DNA of 64,000 nucleotides, from NCBI RefSeq assembly GCF_000165425.1, contig NW_001799388.1:124001-188000 (forward strand), given 5' to 3'. A program made the translations under genes and the position numbers. Each line of letters starts with the position of its first letter. The first letter of the stretch is position 1. The notes beneath the pieces are model-generated. The model saw only the letters and a program-made list of their open reading frames with translations. It did not search any database and had not been told where the DNA came from. This DNA is from Paramecium tetraurelia (lineage: Eukaryota; Ciliophora; Oligohymenophorea; Peniculida; Parameciidae). This document shows positions 25,018 to 36,429 of this stretch, in pieces.

Positions 25018-25669
25018 TTTTATTTTTGAATTTATGTTAATATTTTTATTTCATAATTATATATTTAACTACAATAGTAATGATTATATTGTAAAATTTT
25101 CAATTTTTTTATATTGTTCGAAAACTCACCTTTTTTATATCTAAGAACGGTTATTTCTTTTCTCAATGATTTTATAAGTGTAATGCAGATCTTAATATTT
25201 TTCTATTGAATATTCTTATTCAATTACTTATAAAATGGTTTTGTAGAATAAACAAAAGCGATCTCAATAGTTTATTATTCTATCTTATATCACAATTTCA
25301 AGGAAGTTAAAAGCTGGAAATTTTGAGTGCTTTTTAATGATTTAATTGTTTCAGGTATTACGGAGTCATAAAATGATTAATAATCTATGTTCAATGACTT
25401 AATAATCTAGAGGGGAGTTTAACTTTCATTATATTTATAAAATGTTTCAAATTTAAGCTAAGAAAATCTCAATTATTATTTGATCTAATACTTCAAAGTT
25501 GATATTTCATTTCGAAGAGACTGCTGTCTGAATACACATAATAATTACAAAAGTAGTTATTTATTTAATACATTTTACAATCTTAAGTTAAATGTTCTTT
25601 ATAATTATTTTGATTAAAATGATCAGGTTATGCTTTTTATAAAGTTCTAATTTAATTTACTGCTTAGCT
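25018..25669. other. AT-rich intergenic region
   Basis: No supported gene. A short minus-strand frame (MNPKIIEAKQQIKLELYKKH) near 25570-25690 is open but overlaps the end of the next candidate and lacks any match. Nothing else is recognised. Confidence 0.45.
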
Positions 25670-26045
25670 TCAATAATCTTAGGATTCATTTTACATTTGT
25701 TATTATAATAAGTAAGCCTTTAGACATGTTTAGACAACTTTTTTATTGAAAAATTAATGTTGTTTTAAATCATCACTTTCTTCATCTCTCATATAATGTT
25801 GTTGATCATATCTGGAATAGATATAGAATGCAAAGTTGTTCATCAAAAGTATTCTTTACAATAATTCCCCTAAATCTAACATTTGCTTTATTAGAATTAT
25901 AAAGTCTAAGATTAAGGATTCCCTGCATATATGAATATAATAATTTTCTTTTCTCCCTACAAATATTAACAACACAAAATCAGCGATCTTGATATCCCCT
26001 AATAATGATTTTTTATTCTATTTCTACCAATTATCTTTATCTCAT
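25670..26045 (-). CDS. Possible small gene, exon structure unresolved
   Basis: ATG 26043-26045 opens MRQRQL followed by a perfect-looking 29-nt GT...TAG intron and possibly a 19-nt one, leading to LLYSYMQGILNLRLYNSNKA. The last part (YDQQHYMRDEESDDLKQH ... to TGA 25670-25672) is also coding-like but in another frame, and I could not find an intron of suitable length to join them. It may be a real gene with an intron I cannot place, or a decaying one. No family recognised. Confidence 0.35.
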
Positions 26046-26353
26046 TTCTTACGAAATATATATATATTCATTTTCTTTCCTTCAATTACAAAAGTTCATA
26101 AATTATTTTGTTCTTAACATATCAACAAGTTTAAATAATTCATAACCTATTTGTTTCTCATTCATAAAATGAGATTCTTAACCATATATATAAGTCTTTT
26201 CTCAATTATTTTTTCATCCTTGTTTGATTGCAATCAAGCGACCATTATTTAAGTCTTAACCTATATCACCAATTCAATAAATTCGTCTACCAAGTTAATT
26301 GAAATGAGTCCATTTGGTCATCTCCTATATTATTTACACATATTAATTTATAA

Positions 26354-27909
26354 ATGATTATAAATACCATCATATTCATATATTTTGTCTAAAGTTTGGC
26401 TAATTACTATGGAACAGCTTAACCAGATATCCAATAAATAATTAAACTAAACTTTACCTAAAAAGTGAACAGTCTTATCATCAAGTTCTACAAAAGAGAA
26501 AATGATGTACTTTGCCTGGTGTCGTAAAATGATTTGGGTTTAACCAAATTAAGTGATTTAGACCTAGGTTATAATCCAAAAGGACCAGAGGTTTATGATT
26601 ATCAAAGTTACAAGGCTAACAGTGAGTATCAACTAATCCAAATTGCTTATGTAGCGATGATCTATATGAAATGTTTTCAACTAAATTAAAATCAACAATA
26701 ACTTATCAGTATAGAAATCTATTATTCTGAAAACTAATTTATATAAGGATGCACAAATGATTGTGATGGCTATAATTATCCTGAAATTTCGAATTCTATT
26801 TGCGTATCACAATAGTGCCATTGTTTAGAAGGAACATTTGGATAATATTGCTAATTTCAATCTGCATAAATATCAAGCAATATTCTTACAACCTTTACAT
26901 TAGATACACATAAATGGAAATATTTTCAATACTAGTTCAGTTCTATTGATATCAATCTATTTTCTTAAAATGTAGAAGAAGAATTATGTATTTAATTGTC
27001 TATAAAATATATAGATTATAGCTTTGTATTAAAGTAAAATCCTTAATTGAAAATTCCAAACTTGAAGGAGAGCCAGAAATTAATATCATTTAATAATATT
27101 TAATAAGAATTAAAGAATTAATAAACTACTGTTTATGTTGATGTAATTTATATAGGATTGTACAATAATTAATCCAAATCCCTCAATATCCAATTTAAGA
27201 TTATCACTAATGATACAGAAGATGAAAGCACTTTTGAAAGAAATAAAATAGTTATTATTGTCACGGGATGTGTTGTTGGAGCATTATTGTTATTTGCTTT
27301 TGGTTTATCAGCTCTCAAATCTCGATAATAAAGATAGTTTCAATAATAAATACAAGAGGCCATACGAAGAAATCTAAACCAAGTCCATAATTTGGATTAA
27401 TTGCAAGCGTAAAGTCCAGAACGCTAACTTCCTTAAATCAATCATAAAGGTAATACTTAAGCAACTTATGAGGTTTCTCGTTAAGGTTTATAAAAGATCA
27501 TTTTAAAGGACATTCCTATGAAAAGATAATTAAAGCATATCCAGGCTTATCACAATTTGAGGAATGTGTTGTGTGTTTAGAATAAATGAAGAAAGCTGCT
27601 ACAAAGTAATAAAAGATTTGTTCTGTAACTCCTTGTTTTCATATTTTTCATTGCATGTGTTTAGAAGAGTGGTTGTTAAGATAGAAAAATTGTCCATTTT
27701 GTAGAACTGAGTACAACAGAAAAAAGATAATCAAAGATTACCCTTGGTTGGAAGTTAACACTCTCAGAGTGAACAATACAGATTCGACTTATTTAAGTCG
27801 CATGAAAAATAACTAAGAAACTGTTAATGAAAGTTAAATTGAATTTGTAAAGCATTAACCTGAAGAATAATAATAAACAAACTAAATGGAAGTAATTAGT
27901 GAATAATGA
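26354..27909 (+). CDS. Secretory-pathway EGF-TM-RING E3 ubiquitin ligase
   Basis: One 23-nt intron leaves 510 aa. Signal peptide MIINTIIFIYFVQSLA; lumenal domain with an EGF-like Cys cluster (CTNDCDGYNYPE, then CVSQQCHCLEGTFGQYC) around residues 130-165; one membrane helix (IVIIVTGCVVGALLLFAFGL) near residue 300; then a cytosolic RING-H2: CVVCLEQ, PCFHIFHCMCLEEWL, CPFCRTEY. Together these suggest a membrane-anchored ubiquitin ligase like PA-TM-RING proteins, but with an EGF module. Substrates are unknown. An upstream ORF at 26169 (MRFLTIYISL) ends at the same ATGA overlap and is probably not part of it. Confidence 0.86.
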
Positions 27910-28083
27910 AAGTATCAAATTATGGTCTATTTTTGATATCATATTTATTGAATAGTAAATATATATGTATAAAAAATCTATTAAATTATAAATAATCAAT
28001 ATTTCCTTATAGACCATAATCCTAACAATATCGATATCTTTAATAAAATCCATAAATTGATTTATAATTATTTTATAATAAAA

Positions 28084-28704
28084 TCAATCTAAATCTAATT
28101 ACATCTCGGTTTATCTAGTATCAATATATTATTCCAAAGGTGCCTGAATGAAACTTGAATCAAGTATTTCTTTTTGAGTTTCTAAAAACTTCTTATGTTA
28201 TCTTCTAGAATATAATCTATAAAAATCCCAAATGGCATAGACACCTAACACAATAAGTACTCTGCCAATAATTGCTTTTGAAGTGAGTTCATCAACAAAT
28301 TAGTATGTTTATTCTTAATGTAATGTTTCATAAGATGGCTTTCTAAAATTGTACCATTTATTTTAATAGTACTCCTTTTTATTTGTGCTATAAAAATAGG
28401 AATCAGGATTCATGTCGTTAGCTGAATGTGCTTCTCCAGATTATTCAAAATTTAATGCATCTGAATCATAGAGTTATCTTTTGATTGGATCCTTGAGTAC
28501 TTGATAGGCCTTAGAGATTTCTTTGAATTTCTCTTCTGATCCAGATTCGCCATTATCAGGATGGTACAACTTAACCAATTTAATATATTGCAATTTGATT
28601 TCCTTGGTTGTTGCCTTTGGAGTAACATCTAAGACTTCGTAATATGTCTTGGGTATTTTGGTTGTGAAAAAAGAGAAGTAATTTATTGATTTTCTTAATA
28701 ACAT
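28084..28704 (-). CDS. J-domain protein with C-terminal membrane helix
   Basis: An intron-free frame of 206 aa. The N-terminus (MLLRKSINYFSFFTTK) is basic-hydrophobic and could be a mitochondrial presequence. A J domain follows directly: TYYEVLDVTPKATTKEIK, then LVKLYHPDNG with the essential HPD, and FKEISKAYQVLKD. Near the C-terminus GRVLIVLGVYAIWDFYRLY is a likely membrane segment. J domains stimulate Hsp70 ATPase; position and targeting suggest a mitochondrial-membrane co-chaperone (inference). Its ATG is only 9 nt from that of divergent CFAP74. Confidence 0.88.
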
Positions 28705-28713
28705 TTAATTATT

Positions 28714-31700
28714 ATGTCAGATTAAGAAGAAGAGTCGCCCAGATAAGATGAATTCGGACAGAGGATAATAAAACTAAAGGAGTTAACTCCTCTTGAGAAG
28801 GAGTATTTTGACAAGGCTCGCTAAAGACACAAAGATAATATTTATAAAGATCAAATAGTTCAGGGTAGAAAATTTGAAGGAGTTGCTTTTATTTCTAAAC
28901 CAGCTGAGATAATTTTCAAAGTATTATGAGGATTCTTATTATAGGATTTTGATGTAGGTAAGCCACACACCATAATAATGTAACTTACCAATGTTTCTTA
29001 CACATTCAATTCATTCAAAATACTCCCATTGCCTGAAGCTGTTAGAGTAATTAATAAATGTTGAATTAAGGATTTTTTTGAACTGATATATACTCCACCT
29101 GGCAGAGTTTCAGCAGGCATGTCTTGTCCGATAACAGTTAGATTTACTCCATAATTAAATGATGACATAGATGTCTAATTACAATGTCAAGCCGAAACAG
29201 GGCCCTTTTAAATTCACATCCTATGCACAAGCAAGAAAGCAATTGCAAAAGTAGAATAACCTATCATTGATTTTGGCAAAGTTATTCTAGGAGAAGATTC
29301 AACTCTCATTCTCAAAATTCAAAATTTAGGAGCCCTAGACACAGATGTTATCATAAGAAGTGCAAAAGGCATAGATTTATAAACTATAGCTACTGAATCC
29401 GTCTCCTAAAAATCTAATAGAGACAGACCCTTTGATGAAGAGGGGATTTTGCCTTACTTGAAATAACTTAAATTCTAAAGACAACATGTCTTGCAAGGAT
29501 ATTCCATGCTTAAAATACCAATTCAATACATTCCAGCTGAAGTTGGTCCCTTTTCTCTGCCTCTCACATTGTATTATGAAAATTTCTTGCACTCTCCCCC
29601 TTGTCAAATTGAAATTAGAGGATATTGCACTGAAGTACCCATTTATGTAGAAAAACAAATTTATAATTTCCAAATTTGTTTATTCAACCATATTTACAGA
29701 GAAAAGATTGTGTTTTTCAATAGAAGTTAGAATGCAATGAAAATTTAAATTTAAACTCCAAAAGAGACTAAGGATTTCTTTGAGTTTAATCCAAAATTAG
29801 GATACATCTAAGGAAATTCAAAATTTGAGATTTGGGTCAAATTTAATGCAGAGAGACAATTACAAACAATTTGTCAAAGATTTTTTAAGGATAATGTTAT
29901 AGATGTTCCCTTTAAATTGATAGGTGCTGATTAGAAAATGCCTGTTCCCTTTAATATAGTTGCATAGATGACCATGGCTACTCTTTAGATTACACCTGCA
30001 AGATTAGACTTCGGTAAATTGTTTGATGGGTAAGGTGCAAAGAGAGCTATCACATTTGAAAATTTAAGCGATTTACCCTAAGAATTGGCAATCTACCCTT
30101 TACCAAAAGAGATTTCAATAACAACCGATTTAGTACCATTGCGTTTACTTCCTAAATAAAAATTTACAACAGATATAATATATAGAACTCAGAAAGTAAT
30201 TGGAATCAGTGATCGATAAGATGAAGGAATTTTAAAATGCAAAATAGTTTCAGGTACAATATCAACAAAGGAAATCAGAATACCTTATACTTGTGAAATT
30301 TCTAAATGTCCTCTAGAATTTTCAGGAATTAAATTTGATATTCCAGTCTAATAAATTGATGAAAAGTATTCAACCACCATTGATATCAAAAATATATCTT
30401 AAAGAGACATTATCATTGAATTCTTTTTACCATTCTACGAGTTGTGTGGTCTTAGAATGGCTCCGATGGTTCAATAAATTTAAAGAGATTAATTAATATA
30501 AGTACATTTGGAATATGACTCTTTCTTTAAAAAATTAGGAGCTTATACACTTTAAGAATTGAAAGAAAAATATGAAAATGATCCAAATAACAATTTCGAA
30601 TTGAGATTAAAAATTAGATATGAAGAAGAGGAAAGAAAGAAAAGGGAATAAGAGGAATTGAAAAAAGAAGAGGAAATGGCTGCTAAAGGTAAGGCTGCCA
30701 AAAAGGAAGTTAAAAAGGATTAAAAAAAACCAGAGAAATTAACAAAAGCTTAGTAGTAATAACTTGAAGAAGATGAAAGAAGACAAGCAGAATTGGAAAA
30801 ATTAAAACAAGAAGAAGAAAGATTGAAAAGAGAAGAATTTGAAAAATAGTTTGACAGTGCTAAAGAATTAAGAAATCTTGGAGGAACTCTTGTTGAATTC
30901 AATAAACCTGAAGATTTAAGTATTGTATCATTATATTCTATAAGATTATTCATAACACTATTCTTGGTTGATTCCATGTTATTTTAAATACACTGATATG
31001 CCAGATAATGCAAAATAAGTAATTTACTTATAGATTTCTACTGTCACAGTTCAAAAAAGTCTGCTCCTGAGTAAAACCATAATAGATTTTGGTGAAGTGG
31101 CAGTTGGAATTAGACAAACAAAAGAACTTACTGTTTTCAACCAAACTCCATTCAAAGCTGAATTAAAAATGGAGATGTTGCCCATCTCTTGTGGGTTTAC
31201 AATTTTAAATGCTCTCAGAACAATAGAACCTAGCAATAAGAAATCTTTAATTGTTTAATTCTAACCCACAGAGGATCAACCATTTGAGGAGACCTTAAAA
31301 CTATATTGCAATCATGCTGCAGTCTCAGCCAAATTGAAAGGAATAGGTGTTAGACCAGAAGTAAAGGTTGTACCAGAAAATGGGTTAATATCAGTTGGAG
31401 GAGTAGTATTGGGGGAGTATGCAGAAAGAACATTTAAAATAACAAACGTTTCAAATTTTCCAATAAAATTTTAATTAATAAGCAAGGCTAGGGGAGTTCA
31501 GAATTCATGTGGAACGGAGGTTTTTTAGTTTATACCGTAAGAGGCAATTGTGAATGCTTAATAGGAAATTACTTGCAAGGTGATTTTTAAACCGGATAGA
31601 GTTTCAGATAAATTTTATGATCTGATATCTGTGCATGTACCAAATCAGAAATCTGAGAAGAGGGTGTTTATTTGGGGGTACTGTTATAATCGTTAGGCTT

Positions 31701-32226
31701 ATGTCAATATTTATTAGCCTTATAATTTAATTCCTCAAATTAATGAAATTAACAAGAAGATTGAATTTCCCTTTGATCAGTTGAAACTAAAGGATGAGGA
31801 GAAGGTGTACACCTACTTGAACAACAAGATCATGCTTGAATTCGAGAAACTGAAAGAGGAGGATAACTCTAGGAAGATTGTAATAGGCAGTTGTAAGCTT
31901 TTGGATCCAAAGATGGAGAAGCCTGTGAATTATGAAGTAATATTGTCGGTAAGGCAATTCCTTATGGTTTTTAGAAAGATGAGAAATACTTTGTGTGTGA
32001 TAATCAAAAGGGGGCTATATAACCTGGAAATGAAGTGGTAATAACATTCACATTCAAACCTCCTCAGCCGGATTAGTTTATTGCGTCCATTGAGGCGTTG
32101 AAGAAGATCGGGTAATGGAAGGAGACGAAGATTGAGTTGAAAATATCAGGGGGGTTTTTAAAGGCAGGAGTGCAAGATAATATAAGCTACGAATTGATTC
32201 TGAAAGCATTCATTAATTAGATTTGA
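28714..32226 (+). CDS. CFAP74: Cilia- and flagella-associated protein 74
   Basis: Four introns (24, 24, 25 and 26 nt) leave 1137 aa. The N-terminal block QGRKFEGVAFISKPAEIIFK followed by DFDVGKPHTI, PPGRVSAGMSCPITVRFTP and PIIDFGKVILGE aligns well with my recollection of human CFAP74 (GREFQGRPFNSKPELLHFQ, DFDIGKVY, PPGPLSAGMSCEVLVTF). Several Ig-like ASH/MSP-type repeats (KTIIDFGEVAVGIRQT, GLISVGGVVLGEYAE) are separated by a charged Lys/Glu coiled-coil insert near residues 630-700. CFAP74 belongs to the central-pair C1d projection of motile axonemes with CFAP221, CFAP54 and CFAP46. The human protein is longer, with an extra N-terminal coiled coil missing here. Confidence 0.88.
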
Positions 32227-32261
32227 TTTCTATTAAAATAAGTTCATTTTGAATTAAATAT

Positions 32262-33813
32262 ATGATTTAAGTTTCTGATGTCACTTTATAGGAAGCTCTG
32301 GCTAAGAAAGAAGAGGGAAATAAGTTCTTCGCCGATAAGAAGTATGATGAAGCCATCAAATGCTATTCTGAAGCTATTGGTATTTAGTATTGATCATCTA
32401 TGGGTAGATCATAATCCAAATGAATCTGTATATTATTCCAATAGGGCTGCTTGCTATTTAGCATTAAAGCAATACAAAAAAGCTTTAGATGACACAGAAT
32501 AAGCATTGAAGAGGGATTCAAACAACGTAAAAACTTTGAGAAGGAAAGCGATTGCCCTTTAAAATTTGGGGCGATTGGAAGAAAGTGTGAATTCGCTGAA
32601 TGCCGCCTTATAAATAGCTCCTGGGGATTAATCATTGAAATCAGAGTATTTGACAGCCCAACAGGTAAAAATAATAGATTAAATTAGACTTGTTAAAGCT
32701 ATTTGGAAGGTTTGAAATAAATTCAAAATGAAGATTATTAAAAGGCCTTATATTAATTTTAATAAGTTATATAAGTGTGTGCGCAATCTTTGGAAATTTA
32801 GATCCTATTTGTTGAATGTTTGGCTAAGTGTGGTGATAACGACAGGGCTAGCAAATGGCTTATGCAAATTTAAAGTGAACATGGATCAACTCCCGATGTG
32901 TATTACTTAAAAGGAATCATTGACTTATATAACGGGAATAGTGAAAGAGCAAAGAAAATCCTAATTGACGGTATGAAGGTCGATCCAGACAATAAGAAGT
33001 GCAGAGAAGCTTTGAAGAAGGCAAGGAAGTGCGAAGAATTGAAGGAAAAAGGAAATCAATTACTTCAAGAAGTGAAATTAAATGATGCCATCGAATGTTA
33101 CACAGAAGCTTTGAGTGTCGATCCTTACAATCGTAAAATCAATTCAATTATCTATGCCAATAGAGGATTAGGTATTAGATTTGATTCAATTTAGTTAAAT
33201 AAAAACTGAATCAACACAAGGAAGCCATTGATGATTTCACTAAATCTATTGAATTGAATCCCTAATACTATAAAGCCTTAATAAGGAGAGCTGAATCATA
33301 TGACAAGCTAGGATAATTTGGAGACTCTTGCCATGATTACTAACAAGTTATTCAAATTGAACCCTAATTGGAATAGGAAATGGCATAGAAATTGAGAGAA
33401 GCCCAAAAGAAAGAGAAATTAGCAAAGAAGAAGGACTATTATAAAATATTAGAAGTTGCAAGAGATGCCACAGAAAATGAAATCAAAAAATCATATAGAA
33501 GATTGGCATTGTTATGGCATCCTGATAAATTGAAAGATAAAGATGAAGAAACCAAAGTACCAATTACTTATTAACTAAACTCTAGACATTAGGATAATAG
33601 AAGTTTAGAGATATTGCTGAAGCATATGCAGTGTTATCTGATAAAAAAAAGAAGGATCTCTATGATTCAGGAGTTGATCCTAACGATCAAAGTGGTGGTT
33701 ATGATGGTGGAGTCGATCCTACTCAAGTCTTCTAGATGTTCTTCGGTGGTGGAGGAGGTTTCCAATAATTCCCATTTGGGGGAGGTGGAGGAGTTCGTTT
33801 TGAATTTAGATGA
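32262..33813 (+). CDS. TPR and J-domain co-chaperone, DNAJC7-like
   Basis: Four introns (28, 23, 23 and 29 nt) leave 482 aa, close to the 494 aa of human DNAJC7. TPR repeats occupy residues about 10-350: [74 protein letters not shown]. The J domain is near residues 375-440: [20 protein letters not shown], then LLWHPDK. A Gly/Phe-rich tail ends FEFR. DNAJC7 binds both Hsp70 and Hsp90 and returns clients from Hsp90 to Hsp70. It starts 35 nt after CFAP74 on the same strand. Confidence 0.92.
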
Positions 33814-33859
33814 AGTCAAACATCAATAATTTTAATGTTAAAAATAAATAATGTCTTTC

Positions 33860-35272
33860 AATTTTTAAAATAACTGGGTCTTGATTCAAGCAATTGCCAT
33901 AATCACAAACAGTAGGAGCTCTCTATTCTAATCAATCAATGCTACTCGAATAAGTCCTTATATCACAGGGATAATTATTCGATTGGCAAAATCTAATGAA
34001 TCGTCTGAATTTAATAAGCTTAAAGTACCCAGAGAAATTAGGAACTTTGATTCTTTAAGATGAAAAAGAACCAACCAGCTCATTCTTATTTTAACTTACT
34101 CTCCTTTTAATGTGGCAATAATCGTAATTTATACCTTTTGTAAGGAGGTCAAAATATTAATTATGTATCATAAGCTTTAATGAAGGCATTTTAAACTATG
34201 ATTCAATTAAGTGTATTATGGTTTGTGATTCTACTTGTACATGGAATATTTGCAACAAAACTATTAAAGGGTTGTTTATACTATTATTCTACATTTTTCA
34301 ATTGTTATTGTAAGTAAAGAATAAATGGGCTTGTATGCGTAATGATGATTCATGGGTAAATAAGATATTAGGATTTGATAATTTATTTGATAGTGCTTTA
34401 ACCTAGTTTATTACTGCAACTACTGAGGCTTGGCTCCCAATTTTTGTAGATAAATGGAGTTTTATAGGAACAAATTGTGCTTTGATTAATAATTCTATTA
34501 GATGGTGGGCAATATGTTTTTAAATGTTTTTTTATGTTAATGTATGCTCAACATTTTTATATGCTTGATTGTAAACACAATTTAAGAATCCATTTAATAT
34601 TGTATTTTGATATCTGCAAATCAAATTTCTGTCAGATTTATAGTGAAATAGAATAGAAAAGAGATATGTTTTAATTATTGATTATTTTGGAAGTATTCAT
34701 ATTGCAGTATGAGTAGCATTCCAACTCTTAAGAAATTACTGTATAATAAGGTAAAATTCAGTATATTTTAAGGCGTTTCCCAGTTAAAGAAATTATTCAA
34801 TATAATATTTCAGTCATCCCTTCTGCATTAGCAACGATATTTATTATAGCTTTGTTTCTTTTTATCTATGTCTCCTTGGGAATGGATCTATTAGGTTATT
34901 TGAAACCATAGAATTACCTTGAAGGGTTTGATCTCCATTTTCAAAAATTTACAACTGCTATGTTATCTCTAATCTAATCAGAGCAGCGAGTTCGGAATAA
35001 TGGTGGGCTTTGTCAGTTCACACTAGCACACGAGGTTTCGTTGGCATTTACATTAAAGTTATTAAGATTTAATAACATGAGTTAATGGATATGGAACAAA
35101 TAAAACTAATTTTCCTTAGGGCTTTGGAAATTTCACTGTATGAAGTTGAATAAGGTCTGATGGGTCATCTCTTTCATGATGTCCTTGTTAGTTTAATTAA
35201 ATTATATGTCGAATTAAATTATGGTTTCAGCAATCAAATAGGAACTTTAGAATTAAAATGAAATTGAAAGAA
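33860..35272 (+). pseudogene. Decayed four-domain voltage-gated cation channel
   Basis: Recognisable channel fragments appear in order but in different frames: an S5 helix (MIQLSVLWFVILLVHGIFA), a pore region (WVNKILGFDNLFDSALTQF, ATTEAWLPIF), an S6-like stretch (WWAICFQMFFYVNV), then a domain IV S5 (IPSALATIFIIALFLFIYVS), LGMDLLGYLKP and pore helix FTTAMLSLIQ, and a C-terminal IFLRALEISLYEVEQ. In-frame TGAs at about 34062, 34567 and 35158, plus frame changes not explained by introns of usual size, break it. The III-IV linker and IV S1-S4 (normally some 200 residues) are squeezed into about 80 codons. This indicates a pseudogene of a Ca2+/Na+ channel alpha subunit. Confidence 0.72.
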
Positions 35273-35400
35273 ATGCTTCTTATAATAAAGATTGATTCTA
35301 TTTTAAACATTTATTTATTTATTATTGAATTTATTTTCATAATCAATTATTCTGTTATATTTTTTATGAAAATAATACATTTAATTTATAAATTTTACAA

Positions 35401-36400
35401 ATGGATTAGCAAGAATTTAATTGTTACTCATGCAATAAGTTATTTAAATAAAAGCGTGCTTTATAAGAACATTAATTAATCCATTCTGGGGAGAAGCCCT
35501 ACAAATGGTTAGTTTTTATCAATAATTTGCTAGTGTAACTTGTAATTAATAGTTTCGACAATATTCCTCATTATAAAAGCATGATCGCATTCATACAGGA
35601 GAAAAGCCATATTCTTGTTAAGATTGTGATTCGAAATTCTCTTAAATATCAAATTTGAAAAGACACCAATTCAAACATTAAGAACAGAAGCCTTTTACTT
35701 GCGATGTTTGTCAAAAGCAATTCATTACGAATTAAAATTATTAATAACATAAAAACAAACACAATCAACAAAGGTAAAGTTATGTATGTGAATGCAATCG
35801 AACTTTTCTTTATAAGTGTAGTTTAAAAAAACATTAAAAAATTCATTAAAAGCTTGATAACACAGATTAATTTATAAATCTTTCACAAATAAATCAAATT
35901 TCAGCAGATCTCAGAATATTTTTTACTGCCTCCCATCCTTAAATTCTTCATTCAAATCATATTGATATATTATTTAATGGGCGATTGTATAATTATAATG
36001 AATGTAAGTATTTAATTATTAAAATCAAGCAACTGGCAGAATTGAATTGCATGATTTGATTGATTAATAAAAATAAAATTGTGATCCAATTAAAGATCAT
36101 CAACATTTTGATTCACAAACACAATATGATTTAATTAAATGCATAGATTGTAAATAAGAAAAATGTTGTTGCAAATAAAAACAATTTTTTAATAATTGCT
36201 GTTTAGCTTGCAATGGTGGAAATTGTGGAGAAACTCCATTTGCAATATCCTAAGTAATACATTTTCATGGTCCAAATTGTGGTCATCCAATCGTTATACA
36301 TGATGGACATATCGATTATTTAGTTAATGAAAGGTTGCACTTTCCTCATGATGGCCATTGTGACAATCATGGAATTTTGAATAGAATTAGAGTGAAATGA
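35401..36400 (+). CDS. C2H2 zinc-finger protein with His/Cys-rich C-terminal domain
   Basis: Two introns (26 nt each) leave 315 aa. Five C2H2 fingers or near-fingers occupy residues 7-150, with canonical linkers HSGEKPYKC and HTGEKPYSC between the first three, then KPFTCDVC and YVCECNRTF. The second half holds a Cys cluster (CIDCKQEKCCCK, NCCLACNGGNCGE) followed by FHGPNCGHPIVIHDGHIDYL and HFPHDGHCDNHG. That His-rich GHxDYL pattern resembles small metal-binding proteins I remember from bacteria; the comparison needs checking. A metal-responsive transcription factor is a reasonable inference. Confidence 0.85.
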
Positions 36401-36429
36401 CAATATAATTAATATAATTCAAATATAAA

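Noticed and set aside
26169-26355. Plus-strand ORF with signal-peptide-like start, upstream of the RING gene
   Set aside because: The RING gene has its own signal peptide at 26354 in another frame; the ORF has no further support.
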